Positions 1-6,676 of a DNA stretch of 11,089 bases are shown piece by piece (the stretch's first letter is position 1; every line of letters starts with the position of its first letter). The position numbers and the translations under genes are program-made. The notes under the pieces were generated by a model that worked only from the letters and a program-made list of their open reading frames with translations, made no database searches and was not told the origin of the DNA. Location of the stretch: the NCBI GenBank assembly GCA_937916565.1, contig CALFSR010000225.1, forward strand, positions 1-11,089, written 5' to 3'. Source of the DNA: an uncultured Bacillota bacterium (GTDB lineage Bacteria; Bacillota; Limnochordia; Limnochordales; ZCTH02-B6).

Positions 1-15
1 CGAGGTGAGGACGTG

Positions 16-138
16 ATGAAGGTTCGAGAGCTCTTCGAGAAAGGCCTGTCGAAGATACAAGCCGAGGCCACGCGACGGTGGGCCGCCTTGTCCGGGAGAC
101 CGACACCGGTTTCGTGTGGCGGCGGGAAGCCGTGCTAA
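16..138 (+). other. short open frame, probable 5' part of the frameshifted gene ending at 368
   Basis: An ATG at 16 follows a good Shine-Dalgarno sequence (GAGGTGAGG, 3-11 region) and opens a 40-codon frame starting MKVRELFEKGLSKIQAEATR. The frame closes at 136-138 after a low-quality tail rich in Gly, Pro and Cys. The first 20 residues read like a natural charged N-terminal helix. The next frame (from 78) continues in the same style but lacks a strong ribosome site of its own. The two are most simply read as one gene split by a -1 shift near 60-80. It could instead be a real tiny upstream gene overlapping the next. No family recognised. Confidence 0.3.
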
Positions 139-368
139 AAGGCGACCCCTACGACGGCGACATTCTTACCTTTGACGTGGTGACTCTGGAGCGCTTTGAG
201 CGAGAGGTGCGGTGCCAGTACCTGGACCTGCCGGACAGCGTGCCGAGATTCGGCACCGATGCGGAGCTTTGGGAGTGGTACAGGCGCACGTTCTTTGGTA
301 CGGGGGTCCTCTATAAGGGCCGCCAGATGCCCGACGGCACCCCGATCGAGCCCGTAACGGCGCTCTAG
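78..368 (+). CDS. hypothetical protein, likely the 3' part of a frame-disrupted gene
   Basis: This is a 96-residue frame from a GTG at 78 to TAG at 366-368. The protein is acidic-to-neutral and rich in aromatic residues (for example LWEWYRRTFFGTG near residues 63-75). It has no signal peptide, membrane segment, cysteine pair or catalytic motif that I can name. The composition looks like a real globular protein: hydrophobics are evenly spread and the third-base GC bias matches the neighbours. The GTG has only a weak GAGG (64-67) ten bases upstream, whereas the ATG at 16 in the neighbouring frame has a strong site. The native product is therefore probably about 116 residues, starting at 16, with a one-base indel or recoding site near 60-80. 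Function unknown. It is separated from the transporter operon by about 350 non-coding bases. Confidence 0.5.
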   Translation: MGRLVRETDTGFVWRREAVLKGDPYDGDILTFDVVTLERFEREVRCQYLDLPDSVPRFGTDAELWEWYRRTFFGTGVLYKGRQMPDGTPIEPVTAL

Positions 369-714
369 GAGCTGGACACCCGGGAAACCGCCAAGGCCTG
401 ATCAACCCGGCAACGGGGGCCCGTGCATGGCCCGGCGTTTAACGCAAGGAAACGAACGTTCGCTGTCAAGATACGCGCGCGATCGTATTTGTCGCGTATC
501 CGTTCGTTTCCCGCGCGTGTCACCGGTGGGAAGGTCGATTCAGGCTCGTCGGGACGTGCTGGGAATGTCAATCCACGAAGAGGAGAACGGCGTGCCAAGC
601 AAAAAGGAATTTGCCCAAAGCGCCCGCGCGCCAGTGGTCTCCCGCCTGCGACGGGGCGGGGAACGTTACAGGGGTTCGCCGACGGGGCCTGATTGAGGGG
701 GTTCACAAGTTCCC
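369..714 (+). other. non-coding leader region upstream of the ABC importer operon
   Basis: About 350 bases lie here without a convincing gene. Two overlapping + frames (from 423 and 427) are rich in Arg, Ser, Gly and Pro and have no ribosome site or recognisable family, so I treat them as chance frames. The region holds the compound inverted repeat at 448-511 and smaller GC-rich hairpins near 380-410 and 417-433. I looked for conserved cores of the TPP, FMN, purine, guanidine and glycine riboswitches and found none. No good sigma-A promoter stands out either. Confidence 0.5.
448..511 (+). repeat. compound inverted repeat / structured RNA candidate
   Basis: The continuous right arm (493-511) pairs perfectly with two separated left blocks. 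GGAAACGAACG (448-458) pairs with CGTTCGTTTCC (501-511), which is 11 bp. GATACGCG (470-477) pairs with CGCGTATC (493-500), which is 8 bp. This gives a 19-bp stem interrupted by one 11-base bulge on the 5' side (459-469), closed by a 15-base loop (478-492). No T-run follows the stem, so it is not a typical terminator. Possible roles are an operator, an mRNA leader element for the downstream importer, or a small RNA. The pairing is seen directly; the role is not known. Confidence 0.55.
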
Positions 715-716
715 AT

Positions 717-721
717 GGGAG
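717..721 (+). promoter_or_regulatory. ribosome binding site deciding the binding-protein start
   Basis: GGGAG ends five bases before the ATG at 727, a normal spacing. The alternative in-frame ATG at 715 lies about 13 bases after GAGGGGG (695-701), which is too far, and the chosen site would then fall inside the coding region. This favours 727. Confidence 0.5.
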
Positions 722-726
722 TTGCC

Positions 727-1716
727 ATGCTGCAGGGACGGCTGAGAGTCTCGATAATGTTGGCCCTTGCGTTGCTGTTGGCCGCGGGGTCAATTGCCGG
801 CGCCCAGTATCGAGCGGAGATCACGGTCACCCACTGGGGCGTGCTGCTGTACGGCGTGCCCTACGCCATTGCTATGGAGCTGGGCTTTTTTGCGGAGCAC
901 GGCATTGACCTCCAGGGTATCGTGACGTCCGACGGCGGCGGCACCACGGTGCGCAACGTCCTCGCGGGCCGGCTGCCCTTCGGCGAGGTTTCCACCGTGG
1001 CGGCGGTGACCGCGTACAACGCCGGCGCGCCGCTGGTGATCGTGGGCGGCGGCGCCCGTTCGGTGGCGGAAATCCTGTGGGTGGCCCGCCCGGGCGATCC
1101 CATGAGCACCATTCACGACTTCCGCGGCAAGACCATCGCGTACACAAGCCCCGGCTCGGTGACCCAGGGGGTGCTGGCCCTTTCGATGGCGCGGGCCGGC
1201 ATGCGGTGGTCGGACGTAAGCGCCACCGCGCTCGGCGGCTTGGGGGCGGGCTTGACGGCCTTGGCCCAGCGCGGCGTGGACGCAGCGCCCATCATGGACC
1301 CGGTCTGGACCAGCCAGCAGGATCAATGGAAACCCGTTTTCTGGGCCAAGGACTACGTGCCTCGCTACATGCAGACGGTGCTCATCGTCTCGCCGCAGCT
1401 TTTGGAGGGGCAGCCCGAGATCGCCAAGGCGTTCATCGACGCAAGGCGCAAGGGTGTGGAGTACTTGTATGCGAACCCGGAGCATGCGGCGGAGATCTTT
1501 GCTAAGGTGTACGACTTGCCGATGGACGTGGCCCGGCGCGCCATCCAGAACGTGATCGGCGACCGCTGGTGGTCCACCGGGGGCCTCGACGCCGAAGGGC
1601 TCAAGGCCGTCGAGGAAGCTATGCAGCACATGGGGCTCATTAGCGGCCCCGTGGCCTGGTCGGAGATGGTCGACCAGAGGTTGCTGCCGGAAGAGGAACG
1701 GATCGAACTGCCATGA
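727..1716 (+). CDS. NMT1/SsuA-type ABC transporter substrate-binding protein
   Basis: This extracytoplasmic solute receptor delivers ligand to the permease-ATPase complex encoded just downstream. From the ATG at 727 it has 329 residues. An n-region with Arg5 and Arg7 and a hydrophobic core (about 9-24) lead to a likely signal peptidase I cut after AGA (26/27). There is no lipobox cysteine. The mature part begins with a strand and the phrase THWG, then an MELGFFAEHGIDLQG segment. The phrase GFF.EHG(I/L) is typical of the NMT1/THI5/SsuA-like class of binding proteins (taurine, sulfonate, nitrate and pyrimidine transporters). Later family-like parts are DFRGKTIAYTSPGS and a C-terminal helical section with paired Trp. 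The stop overlaps the ATPase start by 4 nt (ATGA at 1713-1716), indicating translational coupling. The ligand cannot be deduced. An alternative start is the ATG at 715. Confidence 0.85.
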   Translation: MLQGRLRVSIMLALALLLAAGSIAGAQYRAEITVTHWGVLLYGVPYAIAMELGFFAEHGIDLQGIVTSDGGGTTVRNVLAGRLPFGEVSTVAAVTAYNAGAPLVIVGGGARSVAEILWVARPGDPMSTIHDFRGKTIAYTSPGSVTQGVLALSMARAGMRWSDVSATALGGLGAGLTALAQRGVDAAPIMDPVWTSQQDQWKPVFWAKDYVPRYMQTVLIVSPQLLEGQPEIAKAFIDARRKGVEYLYANPEHAAEIFAKVYDLPMDVARRAIQNVIGDRWWSTGGLDAEGLKAVEEAMQHMGLISGPVAWSEMVDQRLLPEEERIELP

Positions 1717-2543
1717 CCCAAGGGGCAGCGCCGCCTCAGGGGAGCCGGGCCGAGCCTGGCCCCCTGCTGGTCGCCCAGGAGATCACCATGTGGTATGGCT
1801 CGGAAGCGGGCGGCGACCACGTGCTGGCCGTCGACGGTTTCTCATTGACCGTCGCCAGGGGCGAGTTCGTGTCCCTGGTGGGCCCGAGCGGCTGCGGCAA
1901 GAGTACGGTGCTGGAAATCATCGCCGGCTTGCGCAAGCCCACATCCGGGGCGGTGTACCTCGGCGGCCAGCGCCTGCGGGAACCGCACCCTTCGATCGGG
2001 GTCGTGTTTCAGGAGGACAGCACCTTTCCGTGGCGCACCGTGCTGGACAACGTAGCCTTTGGGCTCGAAATGCGGGGCGTGCCCGCGGCCGAGCGGCGGG
2101 AGCGGGCAATGCGGATGCTAGAGTTCATGGGCCTTGCAGCCTTCGCGGCGCGTTATCCGTACCAGCTGTCCGGCGGCATGCGCCAGCGGGTGGCCATCGC
2201 CCGGACGCTGGTGATGGAGCCCGAGGTGCTGCTCCTGGACGAGCCCCTGGGCGCGCTGGACGCGCAGACGCGGCTGGTCATGGTGGACGAGGTGCTGCGC
2301 ATTTGGCGGGAGACGGGCACGACGGTGCTGCTGGTGACCCACTCGCTGGAAGAGGCGGCGCTTTGCTCCGACCGGGTCGTCGTCATGACCGCCCGCCCCG
2401 GGCGCATCAAGGAAGTGGTGGAAACCGGGCTGCCGAGGGACCGCTCCAGCCGCCTGCTGGGTTCCGAGCAGTTTGGCCGCCTGTCGCGCGACATCTGGGA
2501 CCTCCTGCGGGAAGAGTCCCTCAAGGCGCTGGAACGCCGGTGA
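1713..2543 (+). CDS. ABC transporter ATP-binding protein, SsuB/TauB/NrtD type
   Basis: This 276-residue cytoplasmic ATPase powers the importer. All motifs are intact: Walker A GPSGCGKST at 57-65, Q-loop Gln100 within VVFQEDSTFPW, signature LSGGM at 152-156 followed by RQR, Walker B VLLLDEP at 172-178, D-loop ALD, and H-loop His210 in VTHSLEEA. The phrase TFPWRTVLDNVAFGLE after the Q-loop and the ending with repeated Arg and a helical tail are typical of the nitrate/sulfonate/bicarbonate branch. The start overlaps the binding-protein stop by 4 nt, and the first permease begins 4 nt after its stop. The first ~18 residues (Gly/Pro-rich) precede the conserved fold and may be an extension. Function is certain; substrate is not. 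Confidence 0.92.
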   Translation: MTQGAAPPQGSRAEPGPLLVAQEITMWYGSEAGGDHVLAVDGFSLTVARGEFVSLVGPSGCGKSTVLEIIAGLRKPTSGAVYLGGQRLREPHPSIGVVFQEDSTFPWRTVLDNVAFGLEMRGVPAAERRERAMRMLEFMGLAAFAARYPYQLSGGMRQRVAIARTLVMEPEVLLLDEPLGALDAQTRLVMVDEVLRIWRETGTTVLLVTHSLEEAALCSDRVVVMTARPGRIKEVVETGLPRDRSSRLLGSEQFGRLSRDIWDLLREESLKALERR

Positions 2544-2547
2544 CGCC

Positions 2548-3303
2548 ATGAGCCACCAAGCGAAAGTGCGATTCGTCCGGCTCGCGGTGGTGGCGACGCT
2601 GCTGGCGCTCCTCGAGGTCGCCCCCCGGTTCGGCTGGGTCGACTCCATCACGCTGATACCGCTCTCCAGCATTCTTTCGGGCACGTGGGAGCTTTTGGCG
2701 TCGGGCCGCTTGACGCCCCATTTCGTCGCCACTGTCTCCAACGTGCTGGTCAGCCTCGTGTTGGCCGCCGTGACCGGTTTCGCTCTCGGAGTTGCGCTGT
2801 GGCGCTGGCGGGGGCTGTGGGCCGTGCTCGAGCCGTACCTGGCGACGTACTACGCCGTACCGTTCTTCGCGTTTTACCCGCTTCTTATCGTCCTTTTCGG
2901 CATGAACCGCTTGCCCATAATCGTTATCGCCTGGGCCTTTTCCGCGGTGGCCATGGCGGTCAACACGGCGCTCGGTTTCTCCCGGGTGCGGGAGGCGTAC
3001 ATCAAGGTAGGGCGGAGCCTGGGGTTATCGCCATGGCGGATGATGCGCCACATCTACCTGCCGGGCGCGGTGCCGTACGTGTTCACGGGGCTCAAGCTCA
3101 GCGCCAGTTACTCGGTCATCGGCGTCGTGGCCAGCGAGTTCATCCTTTCTACGCACGGCCTGGGGTGGCTCGTGTCATTCTCGTACAACTTCTTTGACCT
3201 AAGGGGCATGTACGCCGCCATCACGCTCATCGTGGCGCTGGTCATCGTCCTCAACGGGCTGCTTTTGTGGTGGGAAAGCCGGCTGCATAGGCGGGAGGTG
3301 TAG
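2548..3303 (+). CDS. ABC transporter permease (SsuC/TauC-like), first of two
   Basis: This integral membrane subunit has 251 residues from the ATG at 2548. It has about six hydrophobic segments (approximately 10-25, 62-86, 100-118, 122-143, 184-202 and 220-242). The EAA-type coupling loop, EAYIKVGRSLGLSP continuing to the YLPGAVP end at 149-176, contacts the ATPase and identifies the BPD_transp_1 fold. The frame stays open upstream to 2473, but that part overlaps the ATPase gene, encodes a Cys/Ser/Arg-rich segment and would lengthen the family's usual N-terminus. ATG 2548, four bases after the ATPase stop, is therefore preferred. It probably forms a heterodimer with the second permease. Both are about the same size but clearly diverged, unlike the single SsuC homodimer. 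Confidence 0.88.
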   Translation: MSHQAKVRFVRLAVVATLLALLEVAPRFGWVDSITLIPLSSILSGTWELLASGRLTPHFVATVSNVLVSLVLAAVTGFALGVALWRWRGLWAVLEPYLATYYAVPFFAFYPLLIVLFGMNRLPIIVIAWAFSAVAMAVNTALGFSRVREAYIKVGRSLGLSPWRMMRHIYLPGAVPYVFTGLKLSASYSVIGVVASEFILSTHGLGWLVSFSYNFFDLRGMYAAITLIVALVIVLNGLLLWWESRLHRREV

Positions 3304-3307
3304 GGCC

Positions 3308-4141
3308 ATGGCCGGAGCGCTGCCTGAAAGCGTGCGGACCCGCCGGAGCGCCGGCCGGGGAAAACTCGGCCTGCGGGCCATGCAGGCCGGGCTGCCCCTC
3401 GTGCTCGTGATGCTCTGGGAGCTGCTGTACCGGGTGACGGGGGAGATGGCGCTGTCGTCGCCCCTGCAGACGTGGCAGGCGCTGGTGGACGGTTTTCAGC
3501 GGGGGTGGCTTGTGCGGGGCTTGCACGAAACGGCCCTCGCCTTGGGCGGCGCTTACTTTTTCACCGTCGTCTTGGGCGTCTGGCTGGGGGTCGTGCTGGG
3601 CTTGCACAGCTTTTCGCGCGAGGTTTTCGAACCCCTGGTGCTGTCGGTGTACTCCATCCCCAAGGTGACGCTCTACCCGGTGTTCCTGCTGTTTCTCGGC
3701 CTTGGGCTGCCGTCCAAAATTGCCTTTGGCGCCTTCCACGGCATCTTCCCGGTGGCCATCTTTACCATGAACGCCGTGAAAGCGATCCGGCCCGCGTACC
3801 TCAAGGTCGCCGCGGTTACGGGTTGCTCCCGCTGGCAGACGTTTCGCCACGTGGTGGTGCCGTCCGTGCTGCCCTCCATGTTCACGGGCTTGCGCACCGG
3901 TTTCAGCCTGACCTTTCTTGGCGTCATCTTGAGCGAAATGTTCGCCTCCCGCCAAGGGGCGGGTTACCTGCTCATGCAAGCCATCGGTTTGCACAACGTG
4001 CCGCGTATCCTGGCGGTGGCTCTCCTTTTGGTCGCCGTCGCGTTCATTGTCAACGCCGGGTTTCTCGCCTTGGAAACCCGCCTGCGCCGGCGCTACGGCC
4101 AGCGGGACGTTGAGCCGTGGTCTCCCCTACATGGAGCGTAG
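3308..4141 (+). CDS. ABC transporter permease (SsuC/TauC-like), second of two
   Basis: This 277-residue membrane protein begins 4 nt after the first permease, with a strong Shine-Dalgarno (GGGAGG, 3293-3298) nine bases before its ATG. The N-terminus is Arg-rich (residues 9-23). It is followed by about six membrane segments, starting LPLVLVMLWELLY (29-41). The coupling loop at 162-189 reads PAYLKVAAVTG, followed by a VVVPSVLP end. It lacks the initial EA pair, though the Gly and the Pro of the EAA motif are kept. This small departure is common when two non-identical permeases pair. The basic C-terminal tail (ETRLRRRYGQRD) would lie inside the cell. It closes the four-gene operon; no clear terminator follows. 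Confidence 0.88.
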   Translation: MAGALPESVRTRRSAGRGKLGLRAMQAGLPLVLVMLWELLYRVTGEMALSSPLQTWQALVDGFQRGWLVRGLHETALALGGAYFFTVVLGVWLGVVLGLHSFSREVFEPLVLSVYSIPKVTLYPVFLLFLGLGLPSKIAFGAFHGIFPVAIFTMNAVKAIRPAYLKVAAVTGCSRWQTFRHVVVPSVLPSMFTGLRTGFSLTFLGVILSEMFASRQGAGYLLMQAIGLHNVPRILAVALLLVAVAFIVNAGFLALETRLRRRYGQRDVEPWSPLHGA

Positions 4142-4198
4142 TAGGCGTAAGCCCAGAGGAGCGACGGTCAGGGATGGCAAGGCAGAAATAGAGAAATC

Positions 4199-4228
4199 CT
4201 GTCGTTGGAAATGTAGGGATGCTACAAT
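4199..4228 (+). promoter_or_regulatory. possible sigma-A promoter with extended -10
   Basis: TGC TACAAT (4220-4228) fits an extended -10 box (TGn then five of six consensus bases). The matching -35 position holds only CTGTCG/TGTCGT, which is poor, but extended -10 promoters tolerate this. It lies about 120 bases before the chemoreceptor gene and after the importer operon, where a promoter is expected. Judged by eye only. Confidence 0.35.
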
Positions 4229-4272
4229 ACGAGTGTTGGAGAAAGTTCGGTAAGACGACCTAGACTTCTCTT

Positions 4273-4310
4273 CCCGTCCGGAGGCCGGGGGACTCTGGGC
4301 GGGTTGCTTT
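4273..4310 (+). promoter_or_regulatory. GC-rich hairpin in the chemoreceptor leader
   Basis: CCCGTCC (4273-4279) pairs with GGGCGGG (4297-4303) over 7 bp with one G-T pair. The loop is 17 bases, and TTGCTTT follows. Inside the loop, GTCC/GGAC can form a competing pairing. It lies between the possible promoter and the ribosome site, so it could be a weak terminator of the importer operon, an attenuator, or simply GC-rich leader. The T-run is poor. Confidence 0.3.
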
Positions 4311-4348
4311 GCCTTCCCTAGCACCGCCTTCCGGAGGAATCGAAATCC

Positions 4349-6403
4349 ATGTCGGCATCGGTTGTGTCGTCGGGCATGTCCCGCGCGGAGGGCGGGACGG
4401 AAGACCCGGGCCGGTCGCGCCGGGCAATAGCCCGCGAGCGTCCCGTGACCCAAATCGAGCGGGATTACCCCGAGGATGAAAAGCTGATTTCCGAAACGGA
4501 TCTTAAAGGCTTCATCACCTCCGCCAACGCCTCGTTTTGCGCCGTCGCCGGGTACACCCACGAGGAACTTATCGGCCAGCGGCACAACATCGTTCGCCAC
4601 CCCGACGTGCCCCGGGAAGTGTTCGCCGACTTTTGGCGGACGATCCAGGCCGGTGCCCGGTGGACGGGCATCGTCAAAAACCGCTGCAAGAACGGCGACC
4701 ACTACTGGGTCAAAGCCTTTGTGTCGCCCATCCTGCGGGACGGCAGGCCGGTCGGGTACCGTTCGGTGCGGGTGAAACCGACCCGCGAGGAGATTGCAGC
4801 CGCGGAGAGGCTGTACGAACAGGTGCGCCGGGGCGAGGTCAAACTCGACACCTTGGCGGAGCTGCGCCGGCGGACGCCGTGGATCGAGCGCACGTTTCTC
4901 GGCCGCCTGGGCGTGGGGGCTCAGATGGCGCTCGTTGCCGGTTGGATCTTGCTCTCGTCGGCGGCGGCGCTGGGCGCCATGCACCGGGGAGCGCCGCCCG
5001 CTGCTGTGTGGGGACTTTGGGGCGCGGCGGCCGCGGCCGGGGCTGCCGCTTCCGTAGCTGCTGCCCGCGGGTGGAGCGCGTCCATCCGCAAGCTGCGCCG
5101 GCTCGCACAGGCGCTCGAACACGGCGATCTATCCGCGCGGCTGGGTGTTTACGGCGACTCCGACCTATCTAGCGCCCTCCGGGAGCTGGACCTGGCTTTG
5201 GACAATGTGGAGCTCATCATCTCGGAGATGGCCCAGGTATTTGCCGGCATGGCCGAGGGCGATTTGGGACGGCGCGTGCTCGTGACGCTGCCGCCGCCCT
5301 TGGCCCGCATTCAGCAGGCGGTCAATGAGGCTGCCGAGCGCATCGAGGCCACCATCGACGACTTGAGTTCGCGGATGCAGGACTTGGCCGAGGGCCGCCT
5401 GCACAACCCTGCCAGGCGGCAGGTGGCGTGCGCGGGCAAGCTCCGGGCGGCGCAGGAGCGGGCCGTCGCGGCGGCCCACCGGCTGTCGCAGCTCCTGGAG
5501 GAACTGATGCGATTGGCCCGGGCGCTGTCCGAGGGCGATCTGACCCCATCCATCGACGCACCGGTGGAGGGCGACCTGCGCCGGCTGCAGGTGCACTTTG
5601 ACGCGGCCCTGGCCAACCTCCGGGCGGCGTTGCGCGCTTTGCAAGAGAACAGCAAGATCGTGGCAACGGCCGCCGAGGAAGTGGCCGCCGGCGCCAAGCA
5701 GATCGCCGAAGTCGTGGAAACCGAGGCGGAGGCGGTCCGGCGCATGCAACGAACCGTCCAAGATGTTGGCGCGGAAGTCCGGGTCGCTGCGGAAGCGGCG
5801 GAGGACGCCCGCCGAAGTTCGCAGGAGGCCGTCGACTTGGTCCAGGGCAGCCGGGCCAAGATGCGCAGCATGGCGGACATCATCCGAGCCGTCGAGCAAC
5901 GCAGTCGCGAGATCGCCGGCATCACGGGTCTCATCGAAGAGGTCGCCGAGCAGACGAATCTCCTGGCCCTCAACGCAGCCATCGAGGCGGCGAGGGCGGG
6001 AGACTCGGGGCGCGGGTTTGCCGTGGTGGCGGACGAAGTCCGGCGGCTGGCCGTCGGGTCCGGACAGGCCGCGGAAAAAATCCGCGCGCTGATCGACGAC
6101 GCGCTCGGTTCGATCCGGCAAGTGGCCTCGGCCGCCGGGGAAGTGGAAGACGCGATGGACGGCGCCGAGCAGGGCATCCGGTCGGCGGACGACACTTTGC
6201 GTGAGCTGAGCCAAGTTCTTAGCCATCAGCAACAGGTGCTCGACCAGGCGACGGCCGCCGTAGCGTCCTCGTATGAGGCCGCCCGCGACGGCGCCGCCGC
6301 GACCCAGGAGCTTGTGACGCAGCAGCTTGCCGTCCGCGCCGAAGAGCTGAGCCGCAGCGCCGCGGAAACGGAGGCCCGGGTAAGCCAGTTCCGGGTCGCA
6401 TGA
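4349..6403 (+). CDS. Aer-like PAS/HAMP methyl-accepting chemotaxis protein
   Basis: This 684-residue chemoreceptor probably senses redox state or oxygen through bound FAD and signals to CheA/CheW. The SD GGAGG (4333-4337) precedes the ATG by 11 bases. Residues ~35-150 form a PAS domain very like that of Aer: TDLKGFITSAN, GYTHEELIGQ, then HNIVRHPDVP (79-88), W105, and IVKNRCKNGDHYWV (108-121). The Arg, His and Asp of the RHPD stretch and the downstream Trp correspond to residues linked to FAD binding in Aer. A hydrophobic hairpin follows (about 190-211 and 217-240) with almost no periplasmic loop, matching Aer topology. HAMP-like units then follow near 240-292, 295-345 and 385-430. The signalling hairpin tip is canonical (EQTNLLALNAAIEAARAG at 534-551, then GRGFAVVADEVRRLA). 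There is no C-terminal CheR-docking pentapeptide. No other chemotaxis gene is in the window, so it is an orphan receptor here. Confidence 0.93.
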   Translation: MSASVVSSGMSRAEGGTEDPGRSRRAIARERPVTQIERDYPEDEKLISETDLKGFITSANASFCAVAGYTHEELIGQRHNIVRHPDVPREVFADFWRTIQAGARWTGIVKNRCKNGDHYWVKAFVSPILRDGRPVGYRSVRVKPTREEIAAAERLYEQVRRGEVKLDTLAELRRRTPWIERTFLGRLGVGAQMALVAGWILLSSAAALGAMHRGAPPAAVWGLWGAAAAAGAAASVAAARGWSASIRKLRRLAQALEHGDLSARLGVYGDSDLSSALRELDLALDNVELIISEMAQVFAGMAEGDLGRRVLVTLPPPLARIQQAVNEAAERIEATIDDLSSRMQDLAEGRLHNPARRQVACAGKLRAAQERAVAAAHRLSQLLEELMRLARALSEGDLTPSIDAPVEGDLRRLQVHFDAALANLRAALRALQENSKIVATAAEEVAAGAKQIAEVVETEAEAVRRMQRTVQDVGAEVRVAAEAAEDARRSSQEAVDLVQGSRAKMRSMADIIRAVEQRSREIAGITGLIEEVAEQTNLLALNAAIEAARAGDSGRGFAVVADEVRRLAVGSGQAAEKIRALIDDALGSIRQVASAAGEVEDAMDGAEQGIRSADDTLRELSQVLSHQQQVLDQATAAVASSYEAARDGAAATQELVTQQLAVRAEELSRSAAETEARVSQFRVA

Positions 6404-6422
6404 CGCTCGGCGGCAACGAGCG

Positions 6423-6447
6423 GCGCCCTCGCGGGAAGAGGCGCTTT
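6423..6447 (+). terminator. weak candidate terminator after the chemoreceptor gene
   Basis: GCGCC-TC (6423-6430, one bulged C) pairs with GAGGCGC (6438-6444), with a 7-base loop and then only TTT. It lies 20 bases after the chemoreceptor stop. The position is right, but the T-run is short and the region is GC-rich, so this is tentative. Confidence 0.3.
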
Positions 6448-6521
6448 GTGCCGCATGGCGCCCATGCCCGCACGGGGAAACGACGGTGGAGCCGGTTCAG
6501 TCGACAACGGAGGAGCGGCCT

Positions 6522-6676
6522 GTGCGCGTCATCGTCTGCGGTGGAAACGGAAGCGGGAAAAGCACTCTGAGGACAGCCGGACCGTGGCGTGGGTCCGGCG
6601 CCTGCGGTGTCCCGTTATCCGGCTGGACGGCACGAGGCCGGTCGCGGACAACGTCGCGCTGGTGCCCCGGATGTAA
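6522..6676 (+). pseudogene. remnant of a P-loop nucleotide-kinase-like gene
   Basis: GTG at 6522 has a strong ribosome site (GGAGGAG, 6509-6515, six bases away) and begins MRVIVCGGNGSGKSTL, a textbook N-terminal Walker A of small P-loop kinases. The frame then turns to nonsense. In the next frame (6578-6676), AWVRRLRCPVIRLDGTRP and VADNVALV appear, which resemble the C-terminal end of such kinases, where a strand precedes D(G/A)TRPV..N. The natural reading is one kinase gene that lost its middle (usually well over 100 codons) by a deletion near 6570-6578 that also changed frame. The nucleotide-binding lid and substrate site are missing, so it cannot be active. Family assignment rests on short motifs. 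Confidence 0.6.

Noticed and set aside
423..696. Two overlapping + strand frames of 89 codons in the leader region
   Set aside because: Basic, low-complexity products with no ribosome site. They run through the inverted repeat at 448-511, which is better explained as a structural element.
640..760. Possible TPP riboswitch (ggctgagag and gggcctgat words near the binding-protein start)
   Set aside because: The words are in the wrong order and spacing. The conserved core CTGAGA..ACCC..TGAACCTGATCTGG is absent and part of the match lies inside the coding region.
790..1629. Long - strand open frame (279 codons) opposite the binding-protein gene
   Set aside because: It is also a codon-bias shadow: His/Arg/Gly-rich with no recognisable domain, while the + strand frame has a clear family match and operon context.
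5165..6232. Long - strand open frame (355 codons) opposite the chemoreceptor gene
   Set aside because: It is an antisense shadow produced by the strong GC third-base bias of the + strand gene; rich in Arg, Gly and His, with no motifs or ribosome site.
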